From: an uncultured Sutterella sp.
Lineage (GTDB): Bacteria; Pseudomonadota; Gammaproteobacteria; Burkholderiales; Burkholderiaceae_F
Assembly (NCBI GenBank): GCA_900757865.1
Contig: CAAEPH010000014.1
Span: 1 to 37,217, forward strand
Direction of reading: 5' to 3'
Length of the DNA stretch: 37,217 bases
Program-made: the position numbers and the translations under genes
In this document: positions 16,417 through 25,261 of the stretch, in pieces
Layout: every line of letters begins with the position of its first letter
Numbering within the stretch: the stretch's first letter is position 1
The notes under the pieces: model-generated
The model's database searches: none
What the model was told of the DNA's origin: nothing
Seen by the model: only the letters and a program-made list of their open reading frames with translations

Positions 16417-18513
16417 ATGCACTTTCGCACACACATCACCCTGATATTAACGGCGACCGTCTTAGTGCCGTTTCTGGCGCTCAGTTTCGTAGAGAGCCAA
16501 CAAATTGATAAAACCATTCGGCAAGCTGATGCTGACCAACAACAAGAAACGCAATTGGTCCAGCAAATGGTTCAAGAGCGCCTATTGCAAGTTATCCAAA
16601 TGGCGAGACTGGTCCGAAACACTGTCGACACAGGGCTATCGCCCTACTCTGAGGCATCGCTATCGCAACTCCTTAAAGAGACTGTGACAAGCTTTCCCGT
16701 GCTGAAAAACCTCCATATTGATGACGTCAAGGGTGAGTCTCAAGCAAAAGTGCTCGCGTTTTATCCGCTACCCGAATCCATCAATGTCATCGGTCATGAC
16801 CATAGTCATCGTTGGCACGCTCACGTTCCAGCTGAGCAAGCTCGTGCTGATATCGTCTTTTCCCCTGTGATTCAGAGCTCTGTGGGTGTTCCTCAACCGC
16901 TTGTCACGTTTGTTTTGCGTGGGAAAAACCACGATTTTCTCCTCTCCGGCGCTCTGGCCTTGAGCACCTTATTTGACGACCTAGCCTTGTCACTAAAATC
17001 CAAAGATCTCACGTTGTTTGTCGTCGATCAAACAGGGCAACAGATATATCCCTCGATACCCATGACGAATGGCCATCAAGGAAACGCTAATGAGCCACCC
17101 CCTGAACGTCTTCACCAAGGGAAAACCTTTTTTCTGACACAAACGCTTCTACAAGATCGTCATCAAGCCTTACCTTCGTGGCGCATCATCGTGGCCAAAC
17201 CTCAACAACAGCGTATTGCTGAGCGCGAGGCTTTAATGCTTCGCACCTTCCTATATGGCCTGATCCTCATCGCCCTAACCTTGGCTGCCGCATGGTGGGT
17301 ATCGCTTCCTCTCAAACGAGCCTTAGCCTCTTTAACACAAGATTTAGAAAGTGATGTCATCGACAACCCTGCCACGACCATTACCGATGGTCCTGTTGAA
17401 TTAATCACCTTTCAGACATCGTTACGCCAAGTGCGTCGTGAATTGCGCGAGCACAATCGCCACTTGAGTGCCTTGGTCGAAGAGCGGAGCTTGGAGCTCG
17501 CTTCACAAGAGTGGTTATTTTTCGAAGTTTTCAACGAAATGGAAGATGGCGTGTTTCTCCTCTCAACCAACTGGGACGTCGTACAGGCCAACCGTAGCGC
17601 TACCCGGCTTTTTCCTCCTGTGACGCAATCATTATTTTTAAAAGCTGCCCAAGAGCATTTCAGTGTGAGTCAAAATGCTACGGACAAAATGATTTACACC
17701 ACGTGCGAGTCGTCCCAAGAGCGCATTTTTGAGGCTCGGTGCTTTCCCTTCAGCTCGCACCGCACCTCTTTGCGAAAAGGGTTATGTTTGCTTGTGCGAG
17801 ACATTACACGTGAAGAGCAATTGGATAGGCTCAAGGCAGATCTCGTGGGTATTGTTGCGCATGAACTCAAAACGCCCATCACCACCTGCCAACTTCAGCT
17901 CGAACAGGCCAAAGCGAGCTTTCACGACCCACTCGCTTTCCAAGCCATGCAAGAGGATCTTGCTCACTTGAACCGTTTAGTCAAAGACTGGCTCGCCGTA
18001 GCAAAAATCGATAGTGGATCCTATGCCGTTTATCCGGGACCCACCATCATGCCACCCTTGCTCAATAAGGCCATTCGTCTTGTTCGGTCTAAATACGACT
18101 TTGCGGTTACTCTCGACATCACGGAAGAGACGGAATGTTTGTGGTTAGACCCACAGGCCTTTCTCGAACTCATGGTCAACCTCTTAACGAACGCTTGCCG
18201 CTACTCCAAACCCCATGAAAAACCCACCATTAAAGTCCAATCCACTCGTCAGCCTGACGGGGTAACCATCAAAATCTATGATCACGGGATCGGTATTGCT
18301 CCTCAAGATCGAGAGCGAATTTTTGAGCGCTTCTACCAAGTGGATCACTCAACGCAGCGTCAGGTCGGTGGCACTGGGTTAGGTCTCGTGATTTGTCGCG
18401 CCATCGTCCAAGCGCACGGTGGCACCATTGTGGCGACGGAAGAAGAAGGGCAAACGTGCTTTGTCATCACCCTTCCTCAGCCAGTTAATTTCTCTTCTGA
18501 GGATTCGCTATGA
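16417..18513 (+). CDS. Sensor histidine kinase, membrane-bound
   Basis: 698 residues. A TM helix at about 8-24, a large periplasmic sensor region (about 25-270, Cache-like by size and position), and a second TM helix (TFLYGLILIALTLAAAWWV) near 275. Then come a linker/HAMP-like segment, a PAS-like region (about 370-470), the HisKA domain with phospho-acceptor His482 in AHELKTP, and an HATPase_c domain with the N box LLTNACRYS, G1 DHGIGIAP, F box ERFYQVD and G2 GGTGLGL. All boxes are intact, so it is likely active. It overlaps the response-regulator gene by four bases (ATGA), which implies coupled translation. Its signal is probably a small organic acid linked to the adjacent reductases (inference). 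Confidence 0.92.
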   Translation: MHFRTHITLILTATVLVPFLALSFVESQQIDKTIRQADADQQQETQLVQQMVQERLLQVIQMARLVRNTVDTGLSPYSEASLSQLLKETVTSFPVLKNLHIDDVKGESQAKVLAFYPLPESINVIGHDHSHRWHAHVPAEQARADIVFSPVIQSSVGVPQPLVTFVLRGKNHDFLLSGALALSTLFDDLALSLKSKDLTLFVVDQTGQQIYPSIPMTNGHQGNANEPPPERLHQGKTFFLTQTLLQDRHQALPSWRIIVAKPQQQRIAEREALMLRTFLYGLILIALTLAAAWWVSLPLKRALASLTQDLESDVIDNPATTITDGPVELITFQTSLRQVRRELREHNRHLSALVEERSLELASQEWLFFEVFNEMEDGVFLLSTNWDVVQANRSATRLFPPVTQSLFLKAAQEHFSVSQNATDKMIYTTCESSQERIFEARCFPFSSHRTSLRKGLCLLVRDITREEQLDRLKADLVGIVAHELKTPITTCQLQLEQAKASFHDPLAFQAMQEDLAHLNRLVKDWLAVAKIDSGSYAVYPGPTIMPPLLNKAIRLVRSKYDFAVTLDITEETECLWLDPQAFLELMVNLLTNACRYSKPHEKPTIKVQSTRQPDGVTIKIYDHGIGIAPQDRERIFERFYQVDHSTQRQVGGTGLGLVICRAIVQAHGGTIVATEEEGQTCFVITLPQPVNFSSEDSL

Positions 18514-19235
18514 GCACACGTCCTTTGATTCTGATTGCAGATGATGAAACCAAAATTCGACGTCTCGTCACGCAACACCTTGAAGAAGCGGGTTTCGATA
18601 TCTGCCAAGCTCAAGATGGCAAACAAGCGCTGGAGGTGTGCGAGCTCTTACCTCAACCTCCCGATTTGGTCATTCTCGACCTGATGATGCCAGAAATGGA
18701 TGGTCATGAAGTCCTCAAACGTCTACGCCAAATGAGCACGGTCCCCGTCTTGATTCTGACGGCACGAGACTTTCTCCTCGATAAACGAAAAAGCTTTGAA
18801 ACCGGTGCGGATGACTATCTCATCAAGCCTTTCTCACTAGACGAGTTGGTACTTCGCATCCAAGCGCTACTTCGCCGATCACAATTAAGCCAAGAGCTCA
18901 CACACAACGTGTTGACCAATGGCCCCTTGACGCTATATCGCGACAGCCAAAGTGCCCAATGGGATAAAGACGTGATTTCATTGACTCATCGCGAGTTCAT
19001 TCTCCTGTGGGAACTCATGAAACACCCAGGGAAAATCGTTCATTACGACAAACTCCTTTTGATCGGCTGGGACGGTCAAGCCCAAGCGGACGTCAGCCAT
19101 CTACGGGTCGCCATGGCGAGACTCAGAAAGAAAATCAGTGAAGCGGGAGCTCAACCCAGTATTCTCACCTCCTACACCAATGTCGGCTACATGCTGGGCG
19201 ATCTCTCGCATTATGAAGACGACTATGGCTTCTAA
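18510..19235 (+). CDS. OmpR-family response regulator
   Basis: 241 residues. The receiver domain (1-125) has the acidic pair DD near 11, phospho-acceptor Asp57 in ILDLMMPEMDG, a Thr in LILTARD and Lys106 in YLIKPF. The C-terminal winged helix (about 140-235) contains LTHREFILLWELMKHPGKIV and VAMARLRKKI, typical of OmpR/PhoB effectors. It is the partner of the overlapping kinase. Likely targets are the two flanking flavoprotein-cytochrome modules, judged from position only. Confidence 0.94.
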   Translation: MSTRPLILIADDETKIRRLVTQHLEEAGFDICQAQDGKQALEVCELLPQPPDLVILDLMMPEMDGHEVLKRLRQMSTVPVLILTARDFLLDKRKSFETGADDYLIKPFSLDELVLRIQALLRRSQLSQELTHNVLTNGPLTLYRDSQSAQWDKDVISLTHREFILLWELMKHPGKIVHYDKLLLIGWDGQAQADVSHLRVAMARLRKKISEAGAQPSILTSYTNVGYMLGDLSHYEDDYGF

Positions 19236-19343
19236 CGACTGCAATAATTTGGCAACAATCTGCTCGAAAACGCCATTTTTGTGAAATCTTTTCTCGTTAC
19301 GCTTTTCTCCATCGACCCCTCATTTTTCAATGGAGAATGAAGC

Positions 19344-20876
19344 ATGACCTCAACCAGTCGTCGCCACTTCCTTGGTGCCACCCTTGCCTCAGGGCTCGCG
19401 GTGAGCACTCAAGGCGTTTTCGCTAAAAACACTCAAGCCCCTTCCTTTGATGCCATCTTCGACGTCATTGTCGTGGGCTCTGGGATCAGTGGCTCCATGG
19501 CCGCCCTAGTCGCCGCGCAATCTGGCGCCAAAACACTACTTATCGAAAAGCTCAACCGACTGGGCGGAACGTCTCGCTTTAGTGGCTTAGATTTTGCCTG
19601 TGTGGGTAGCGAAGCACAAAAAGCTGAAGGCATTGTGGACACGCCTGAAGCCATGGTCGCCGACATGAGCAAAGTCGCGGCCAACCTCAATGACCGAGAA
19701 CGCGCTCTCAATATTGCCCGTAATACAGCCAAAGCCCAAAAAGTTTTGCTTGATGCCGGGGTGAAATGGAAAGCCTTGCTCAAATTGGGTGGCCACTCAA
19801 CGAAACGTTGCCTTATTGCTGAAGGCGGTGGAGCAGGCATCCTCCAGAGCGTTTGGAGCAATTTCGAGCGCTATCCCAATTTAACCGTGATGGACTCCAC
19901 CAAGCTCGACCATTTAATCACCAATGCTCAAGGCGCTGTCATTGGGGTGGAAGTTCGTAAACACTACCTCTTTGATGCCACGCTCAAGTCCGATGACCGT
20001 GATAACAAGACGGGACAGACCGTGCGTTTTGGTGCCAAACAAGGCGTCATCATGGCTACAGGTGGGTACGCTCGCGACAAAGAGTTCATGCGCTACGAAG
20101 TGCCCTTTTTGGAACACACCGCCAACAGCGCCTCAATTGGCGCCACCTCAGGTGCGCTAAAAAGCATGATTCAAGCGGGGGCTCGCCCGGTTCAGTTGTC
20201 GCTCTACCGGTTTAGTTTTGCCTTACCCACCGAAGATTTAATCTGGGGCGTTGCCATCGATCCCACCACGGGCAAACGCTACACCAGTGAAGCGCTTGGA
20301 CGCAATCCCATCTCTGCTGCGAGCCTCGCAGTGCTCGCCAAAAACCACGGCAAAATGCCCTTTATCGTGTGGGATGAAAAAGCGCTCAAGAAATTCCACA
20401 ACCTTACACGCGTAGAAAAAAGTTTAAGCGGACTCAACGGTCGCAATGGCACCATGTACACGTTCGATAGTCTCGAAGCCTGTGCCACCCATTTTGGGTG
20501 TGATCCCAAGGCCCTTAAGCAAACGATTCTTGAATACAACCGCATGATTGAAGCGGGTAACGATGAAGCGTTTCACAAACCGCTCACGCGCAGTGACCGA
20601 TCGGTTGAACCCTTGTCCGACACGGGACCCTACTACGGCGCTCTCATGAGCCCTCGCTGGGACTATTGCCCAGGCGGAATTACCACCAACACGAATGCCC
20701 AGGCGCTCTCGCTTGTCGACCTCAAGCCGATTGAAGGTCTCTACGTGGTGGGTGAAGCCGCAGGAGGTATTCATGGAGCAGAGCGTCTCACAGCTTGTTC
20801 GATGCCCGATTGTGTGGTCACAGGGATGTTAGCGGCTGAGCACGCCACCAACCAACCCAAACGCTCACTTGCCTAA
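19344..20876 (+). CDS. Second Tat-exported flavocytochrome c-type reductase
   Basis: 510 residues: Tat motif SRRHFL (5-10) and FAD motif GSGISG (45-50). The proton-donor arginine is kept (GKRYTSEALGRNPISAAS) and so is the distal carboxylate arginine (GIHGAERL). The two histidines of HHTMGG are replaced (WDYCPGG), and the IHPT loop reads LYRFSF. Compared with FccA, two carboxylate-binding positions have changed, so fumarate is unlikely; the substrate must differ also from that of the first paralogue. GGAG lies about 10 nt before the ATG. It sits 108 nt after the response regulator and 15 nt before its own tetrahaem cytochrome gene. Confidence 0.87.
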   Translation: MTSTSRRHFLGATLASGLAVSTQGVFAKNTQAPSFDAIFDVIVVGSGISGSMAALVAAQSGAKTLLIEKLNRLGGTSRFSGLDFACVGSEAQKAEGIVDTPEAMVADMSKVAANLNDRERALNIARNTAKAQKVLLDAGVKWKALLKLGGHSTKRCLIAEGGGAGILQSVWSNFERYPNLTVMDSTKLDHLITNAQGAVIGVEVRKHYLFDATLKSDDRDNKTGQTVRFGAKQGVIMATGGYARDKEFMRYEVPFLEHTANSASIGATSGALKSMIQAGARPVQLSLYRFSFALPTEDLIWGVAIDPTTGKRYTSEALGRNPISAASLAVLAKNHGKMPFIVWDEKALKKFHNLTRVEKSLSGLNGRNGTMYTFDSLEACATHFGCDPKALKQTILEYNRMIEAGNDEAFHKPLTRSDRSVEPLSDTGPYYGALMSPRWDYCPGGITTNTNAQALSLVDLKPIEGLYVVGEAAGGIHGAERLTACSMPDCVVTGMLAAEHATNQPKRSLA

Positions 20877-20891
20877 CGGAGACACCTCATC

Positions 20892-21293
20892 ATGAAAAAG
20901 ACCCTTACGACGCTTTTGAGTTCTTGCGTATTGATTGCCATTGGTGTCGGCCTGAACCCAGCCGTGGCCACGACGCTCAAACACCAAAATCTCTCGTGCA
21001 CGAGTTGCCACAAAGAAGGCACACAACTGCCACCTGATAAAAACGCGTGTTTGGCCTGCCATCGTTTGGACGATATTGTGAAATCGGGTGAGAAATTCAA
21101 TTTTGAGTTCACATTCAAAAACCCCAAAACGGGTGAGGTTCAAACCCGACTCAACCGCATCAATCCGCATGACAACTTCCACTTCGGACAATCCGACCAA
21201 TGTGTGAATTGCCATCGAGAGCACCAACCGAGCACCTTAACGTGCCAAACGTGCCACGACGTGGAGCCGTGGAACATGAAGCCACCACGCTAA
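20892..21293 (+). CDS. Second periplasmic tetrahaem cytochrome c
   Basis: 133 residues: signal peptide MKKTLTTLLSSCVLIAIGVG...AVA, then four CXXCH motifs (CTSCH, CLACH, CVNCH, CQTCH). The gene starts 15 nt after the flavoprotein stop, with ACGGAGAC upstream as ribosome-binding site, so the two are translated from one message. The order is flavoprotein then cytochrome, the reverse of the minus-strand module, and a strong terminator follows. Presumed electron donor to the second flavoprotein. Confidence 0.92.
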   Translation: MKKTLTTLLSSCVLIAIGVGLNPAVATTLKHQNLSCTSCHKEGTQLPPDKNACLACHRLDDIVKSGEKFNFEFTFKNPKTGEVQTRLNRINPHDNFHFGQSDQCVNCHREHQPSTLTCQTCHDVEPWNMKPPR

Positions 21294-21320
21294 GAGCGGT
21301 GAAGGTTTCGTACACACACA

Positions 21321-21359
21321 ACGCCTCGAGTTTTCTTTGGAGAGCCTCGAGGCGTTTTT
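21321..21359 (+). terminator. Terminator of the second reductase module
   Basis: The perfect 10-bp stem ACGCCTCGAG/CTCGAGGCGT (21321-21330 with 21346-21355) is followed by a T-run ending at 21359. It lies at the 3' end of the convergent LysR gene as well. Confidence 0.9.
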
Positions 21360-21363
21360 GCAC

Positions 21364-22287
21364 CTACTTCATCGCGCCTGCATACTCTTTGATCACCGAA
21401 CGGATCCATTGCATAGATGGCGTTTGGTCCGATCGCTCGTGCCAAATCAAGCGGGTATACGCTTCTTGCCCAGGAATCCGCCACGGTATGGCCGTCAGAC
21501 CGTTGAGCTGCGAGGCGAAAAACTCCGCCGTAGGGCGAGGCAACGTGAGCACATTGAGACTATTTTTCAAAAAGTACGGCGCGCCCAGAAAATACGGCAA
21601 CTCCACCACCACTTTCGTGGGTTGTTTTTCCCGCAGGTTGCAGTTAAAGACCGCCCCGCGACTGCTTTCCTGCAATTTCACCAAAATCGTCGGGTACTGA
21701 GCCACCTGTTTTGTGGTGGGTAACTTCCCCCTCGCGTAGGCCTTAGCGAGCGGATGATCGCTCGCCACAAGCAGTGCGCCTTCTAATCGATACAAGTTGA
21801 GCGACTTGAAATGCGGGGGCAGTACGCTCAACGCAATGGTGGGATAGAGCACAAAGTCCCATTCTCCCGTGGTGAGCTTATCGAGGAATTGCTCCTGAAG
21901 GGGCAAGATGCGAAATTGAAGTTTGGGACAAGCGCGAGTGAGATACGCAATGATGGGCATCAGAATGGCCACGATTGCATTATCTGCTGCCCCAATGGTT
22001 AGCACTTGCTCAAGGTGGTGAGGGACAAAGGGCGAAGTGTTTTCCAGCCCATCAAACCCTGATAAAAGCTCTCGTACACCAGGTAAAAGGCGTTCCACTC
22101 GGTGGGTGGGCACCATACCACCGTACGTTCTCACAAACAGGGGATCGTGAAAATAGTCTTGCAGTTGCCGGATACTTCGACTCGCCGCCGAGACGGACAT
22201 CCCCTGCGCTTTTGCAGCTTGAGTTAACGATCCCGTCTCGGCGAGGCTCTCCAAGAGTCGCAATTGGCTCATTTTTAGGTCAATCAT
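21364..22287 (-). CDS. LysR-type transcriptional regulator
   Basis: 307 residues: an N-terminal winged helix (LRLLESLAETGSLTQAAKAQGMSVSAASRSIRQL, about residues 9-42) and a type-2 periplasmic-binding-like effector domain (about 90-300). Length is typical of the family. An alternative start is the Met at residue 6. It is transcribed divergently from assT with 224 nt between the start codons, the standard arrangement for a LysR regulator controlling its neighbour, so it probably responds to an aromatic or sulfated compound (inference). Confidence 0.9.
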   Translation of the reverse strand: MIDLKMSQLRLLESLAETGSLTQAAKAQGMSVSAASRSIRQLQDYFHDPLFVRTYGGMVPTHRVERLLPGVRELLSGFDGLENTSPFVPHHLEQVLTIGAADNAIVAILMPIIAYLTRACPKLQFRILPLQEQFLDKLTTGEWDFVLYPTIALSVLPPHFKSLNLYRLEGALLVASDHPLAKAYARGKLPTTKQVAQYPTILVKLQESSRGAVFNCNLREKQPTKVVVELPYFLGAPYFLKNSLNVLTLPRPTAEFFASQLNGLTAIPWRIPGQEAYTRLIWHERSDQTPSMQWIRSVIKEYAGAMK

Positions 22288-22355
22288 CCTTTATCTCCCA
22301 GTCTTACAGTGTGGTCTTTGTGAATTTAGGCTGGTTTTAACTTTTTTCGTTTTAT

Positions 22356-22371
22356 GCAACTTTTATGTTGC
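22356..22371. promoter_or_regulatory. Candidate LysR-type operator
   Basis: The dyad GCAAC-N6-GTTGC lies in the 224-nt region between the divergent LysR gene and assT, 65 nt upstream of the regulator start. Dyads with about this spacing are usual for LysR boxes, but only one copy is seen and the exact T-N11-A form is not clear. Confidence 0.35.
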
Positions 22372-22511
22372 CGATTCTTATTTTTTTTCTAACACTACAC
22401 CTAATGGTTGACTTGTGTCTATACCAATAGACTAACTCTCAGAGACTTTGGCTTTCAATAAGCAAGAAAAGTCGAACTGCTCTTTATCCCATAGACACAC
22501 AGGAGAAAACC

Positions 22512-24350
22512 ATGCAAGGACTCAAAGTTGGGCGTCGTGCCCTCTTTTTCGGGGCGCTCGCTTGCGCCGCCTCTTCCGCGTTACCTCTTCGCTCGGCCAA
22601 GGCGATGGGTGGTGCGTCGGGCGCGAAGGTAAATTTTGGCGTACAAGGTCACATTGGCGAGATCATTGTCAATCCTTACAAAATTGCACCCCTCACCGCC
22701 ATTATCCGTAACGGTGGCTATGAACTCACCGAAGCCTCCGTTCGTATCGTGCCCAAACCCAATGGGCAGGAGATTGCTTATTCGGTGAGTCGCTCTGAAC
22801 TTCTCACCCACGGCGGCATCCCTGTGTTTGGGCTCTACCCTGACTACAGCAACACGATCGAAGTGAGCTATACACGGCGCTTTCACGGACAAGAGGAAAA
22901 ATTCAAAGAAACGTATCGCGTCTATGCAGCCCCGATCTCTTACCCGGTCAATGGGCTCCCCGAGCTCAACCCCAACATGATCAAAGCCAAAGTGAACAAG
23001 GTTGATCCTCAATTCGCGGATCGCCTGTACTTGGTCAATAACCTCTTGGCAGGCAACCCGAAAGCCACCCGTGTTGTCTGGAACAACCCGCAAGGCGGTG
23101 CACTCGAGTGGTGCTACAGCCCCCTCAATGTCATCATCGATACCAAAGGGGAAGTGCGCTGGTACATGCACGCTGAACCCATTTACGATCCGGAAACCAT
23201 CTGGAAGTCCGGCATCATGATGGGCTTTCAGCAAAGCCCCGAGGGCGATCTCACGTGGGGCTACGGACAGCGCTATGTGAAGTATGACCTCCTCGGGCGC
23301 GAAATCTACAACCGTCGCTTACCCGTGGGCTACGCGGACTTCTCACACGCTTTGGACAACGGCCAAAACGGGCACAGTTTCATTCGCGTCGCTTCCGCCG
23401 ACCACCGCCGTGCGGACAACAAGCGCGTGCACACCGTGCGTGACCTCATCATTGAAGTGGATGCCAACGGCAAAGTTGTGGATGAGTTCCGGCTGTGGGA
23501 AATCCTGGACCCGCACCGCAGCAACGTTATGAAGGTGTTAGACCAAGGGGCAGTATGCCTCAATATTGATGCCACCAAATCTGGTCAAACCATGAGTAGC
23601 GCCGAATTAGCCAAACTCGAAACGAGCGATCGCTTTGGCGACATCGTGGGCACCGGGGAAGGGCGCAATTGGGCACATGTGAACAGTGTCGACTACGACC
23701 CGAGCGACGACTCCATCATCATCTCCTCGCGCCACCAAAGCGCGATTGTAAAAATTGGCCGTGACAAGAAAGTGAAGTGGATTCTCGCCGCCCCCGTGGG
23801 TTGGCGTGAGGGCTGGAAGGATAAGCTCTTAACGCCCGTCAACAGCAAGGGCGCGCCACTTGCCTGCGACGGGGCCACGTGCGAAGGTGGCTTTGATTAC
23901 ACCTGGACGCAGCACAGCGCTTTCCGCATCGATGAGAAGTCCAATAAAGATGTCATCTATATCACCGCGTTTGATAACGGCGACGGCCGTGGCATGGACC
24001 AACCGGCCTTGGTCGAGATGAAATACTCGCGCGCCGTGGTCTACAAAATCGACCAGAAAGCCCGCACGGTCGAACAGGTCTGGCAATACGGAAAAGAACG
24101 TGGCTTTACGTGGTACAGCCCCGTGACGTCGTGCACCAAGTACTTCGGCGATAAGGATTCTGTTGTGGTCTATTCCGCGACGGCAGGCTTAGGAAACCTT
24201 CGCGACAACAAGAAAAATCGTGCCTCCGCCACCCCCTTCATTGAAGAGTTCCGCTGGGGCGAAACGGAACCCGCCGTGGAAATCCAGATCTTGGGATCCA
24301 TGGGTTACCAGGCGATGCCCATCGACCTCAACAAGGCTTTTGCCAAGTAG
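22512..24350 (+). CDS. assT: Arylsulfate sulfotransferase AssT, PAPS-independent
   Basis: 612 residues, periplasmic. It transfers a sulfuryl group from one phenolic sulfate ester to another phenol. Aligned by eye to uropathogenic E. coli AssT, the catalytic set is intact: transient sulfohistidine His468 (TWTQHSAF), His279 (FSHAL), His389 (NWAHVNS) and Arg407 (SSRHQS). Cys452 and Cys457 flank the loop that in E. coli carries the disulfide made by DsbL. Conserved blocks FGDI.GTGEGRNWAH, FDNGDGR and YGKERGF support a full-length enzyme. The signal region has GRRALFF at residues 7-13, compatible with Tat or Sec export. CAGGAG precedes the ATG. It is the first gene of the assT-dsbL-dsbI group. Confidence 0.94.
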   Translation: MQGLKVGRRALFFGALACAASSALPLRSAKAMGGASGAKVNFGVQGHIGEIIVNPYKIAPLTAIIRNGGYELTEASVRIVPKPNGQEIAYSVSRSELLTHGGIPVFGLYPDYSNTIEVSYTRRFHGQEEKFKETYRVYAAPISYPVNGLPELNPNMIKAKVNKVDPQFADRLYLVNNLLAGNPKATRVVWNNPQGGALEWCYSPLNVIIDTKGEVRWYMHAEPIYDPETIWKSGIMMGFQQSPEGDLTWGYGQRYVKYDLLGREIYNRRLPVGYADFSHALDNGQNGHSFIRVASADHRRADNKRVHTVRDLIIEVDANGKVVDEFRLWEILDPHRSNVMKVLDQGAVCLNIDATKSGQTMSSAELAKLETSDRFGDIVGTGEGRNWAHVNSVDYDPSDDSIIISSRHQSAIVKIGRDKKVKWILAAPVGWREGWKDKLLTPVNSKGAPLACDGATCEGGFDYTWTQHSAFRIDEKSNKDVIYITAFDNGDGRGMDQPALVEMKYSRAVVYKIDQKARTVEQVWQYGKERGFTWYSPVTSCTKYFGDKDSVVVYSATAGLGNLRDNKKNRASATPFIEEFRWGETEPAVEIQILGSMGYQAMPIDLNKAFAK

Positions 24351-24361
24351 AGCGTTTCGCT

Positions 24362-24395
24362 GAGAGTGGGGAGCGTACACCGCCCTCCCCCTCTC
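24362..24395 (+). other. Intercistronic hairpin, assT to dsbL
   Basis: GAGAG-GGGGAG pairs with CTCCCC-CTCTC (24362-24373 with 24385-24395, one bulged T), an 11-bp GC-rich stem. No T-run follows, so it is more likely an mRNA-stability or partial-attenuation element that would set assT above dsbL than a true terminator. Confidence 0.5.
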
Positions 24396-24472
24396 GCTGC
24401 TCTCACGCCTAATAGGCGCCGCACCCCCCAAGGTGTGGCCCCTCGCTCACCTAACGCAGGTTCTTTCACATC

Positions 24473-25135
24473 ATGAGTCCATTTGCTATGTCCCTACGTT
24501 CACTTCTTGTCACTTCACTCTGCTTAGTAAGTCTTCCTCTATGGGCGGCCACCGAAGGCGTTGATTATGTCACGCTAGAAAAACCCTTGAGTCACGCTCA
24601 AGGCAGTCTCACCAAAATTTTTAGCTACGACTGCCCCTTTTGTTTTAAGTACGACGTTGGGGTTGATCCCAAGGTGTTGCCCCGAGTCGAAAAAGAAGCC
24701 CACCTCACCTTCAACCCTATCCACCTCGAGACCAAAGCCGTCTATGGCCGACTAGCGAGCGAATTTTTAGCGCTCTGTGTGCTCCAAGATCGCAAGGTGG
24801 GGCGCTCCATTGAAAACCCTAATTCGCTTTTCGTGAAAGCCAAAAATGCCCTCTATGTCGCCTATCACAAAAAAGGCGAGCGGTGGACGAGTGGAGAAGA
24901 CGCCTTTTTAAAAACCCTCACGGACGCCACGGGGCTTTCGCTCGCCACCTTCCGTGCTGCCCAGCACGACCCGCAAGTCTTGGCCCTGTGTGAGGACTGG
25001 AAAGAGAGCTACGACGTCGCCAAAATCCAAGGCATTCCCGCCTATGTGGTTAACGGCAAGTACCTCATCATGACCAAAAACATTCGTGGGTTGGATCAGA
25101 TGGTCGATCTTATCAAAGCCCTAAAAGACCAATAA
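24473..25135 (+). CDS. dsbL: DsbL, dedicated DsbA-like thiol oxidase
   Basis: 220 residues (215 if the ATG at 24488 is used): a Sec signal peptide ending near PLWA, then a thioredoxin-fold oxidase with active site CPFC (Cys54 and Cys57) in SYDCPFCFKY and the cis-proline loop GIPAYVV. The CPFC dipeptide is that of E. coli DsbL, rather than the CPHC of DsbA. In UPEC, DsbL introduces the AssT disulfide and is reoxidised by DsbI; the gene order here is the same. Neither start has a good ribosome-binding site. Confidence 0.92.
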   Translation: MSPFAMSLRSLLVTSLCLVSLPLWAATEGVDYVTLEKPLSHAQGSLTKIFSYDCPFCFKYDVGVDPKVLPRVEKEAHLTFNPIHLETKAVYGRLASEFLALCVLQDRKVGRSIENPNSLFVKAKNALYVAYHKKGERWTSGEDAFLKTLTDATGLSLATFRAAQHDPQVLALCEDWKESYDVAKIQGIPAYVVNGKYLIMTKNIRGLDQMVDLIKALKDQ

Positions 25136-25261
25136 AGACCTTTGTTGAGCCTTTTTTCGATAAACGCTTTCACTTTAAACGGTCTGGCGGTGACGCTTGT
25201 TCACGCCGAGCATTCACCTACCTCATCGTGGCCGAGCTCACCTCAAGACCGCCCTTCTCCC

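Noticed and set aside
25142..25261. N-terminal extension of DsbI from a TTG codon
   Set aside because: The added 40 residues do not resemble DsbI; the ATG at 25262 gives the family's usual length.
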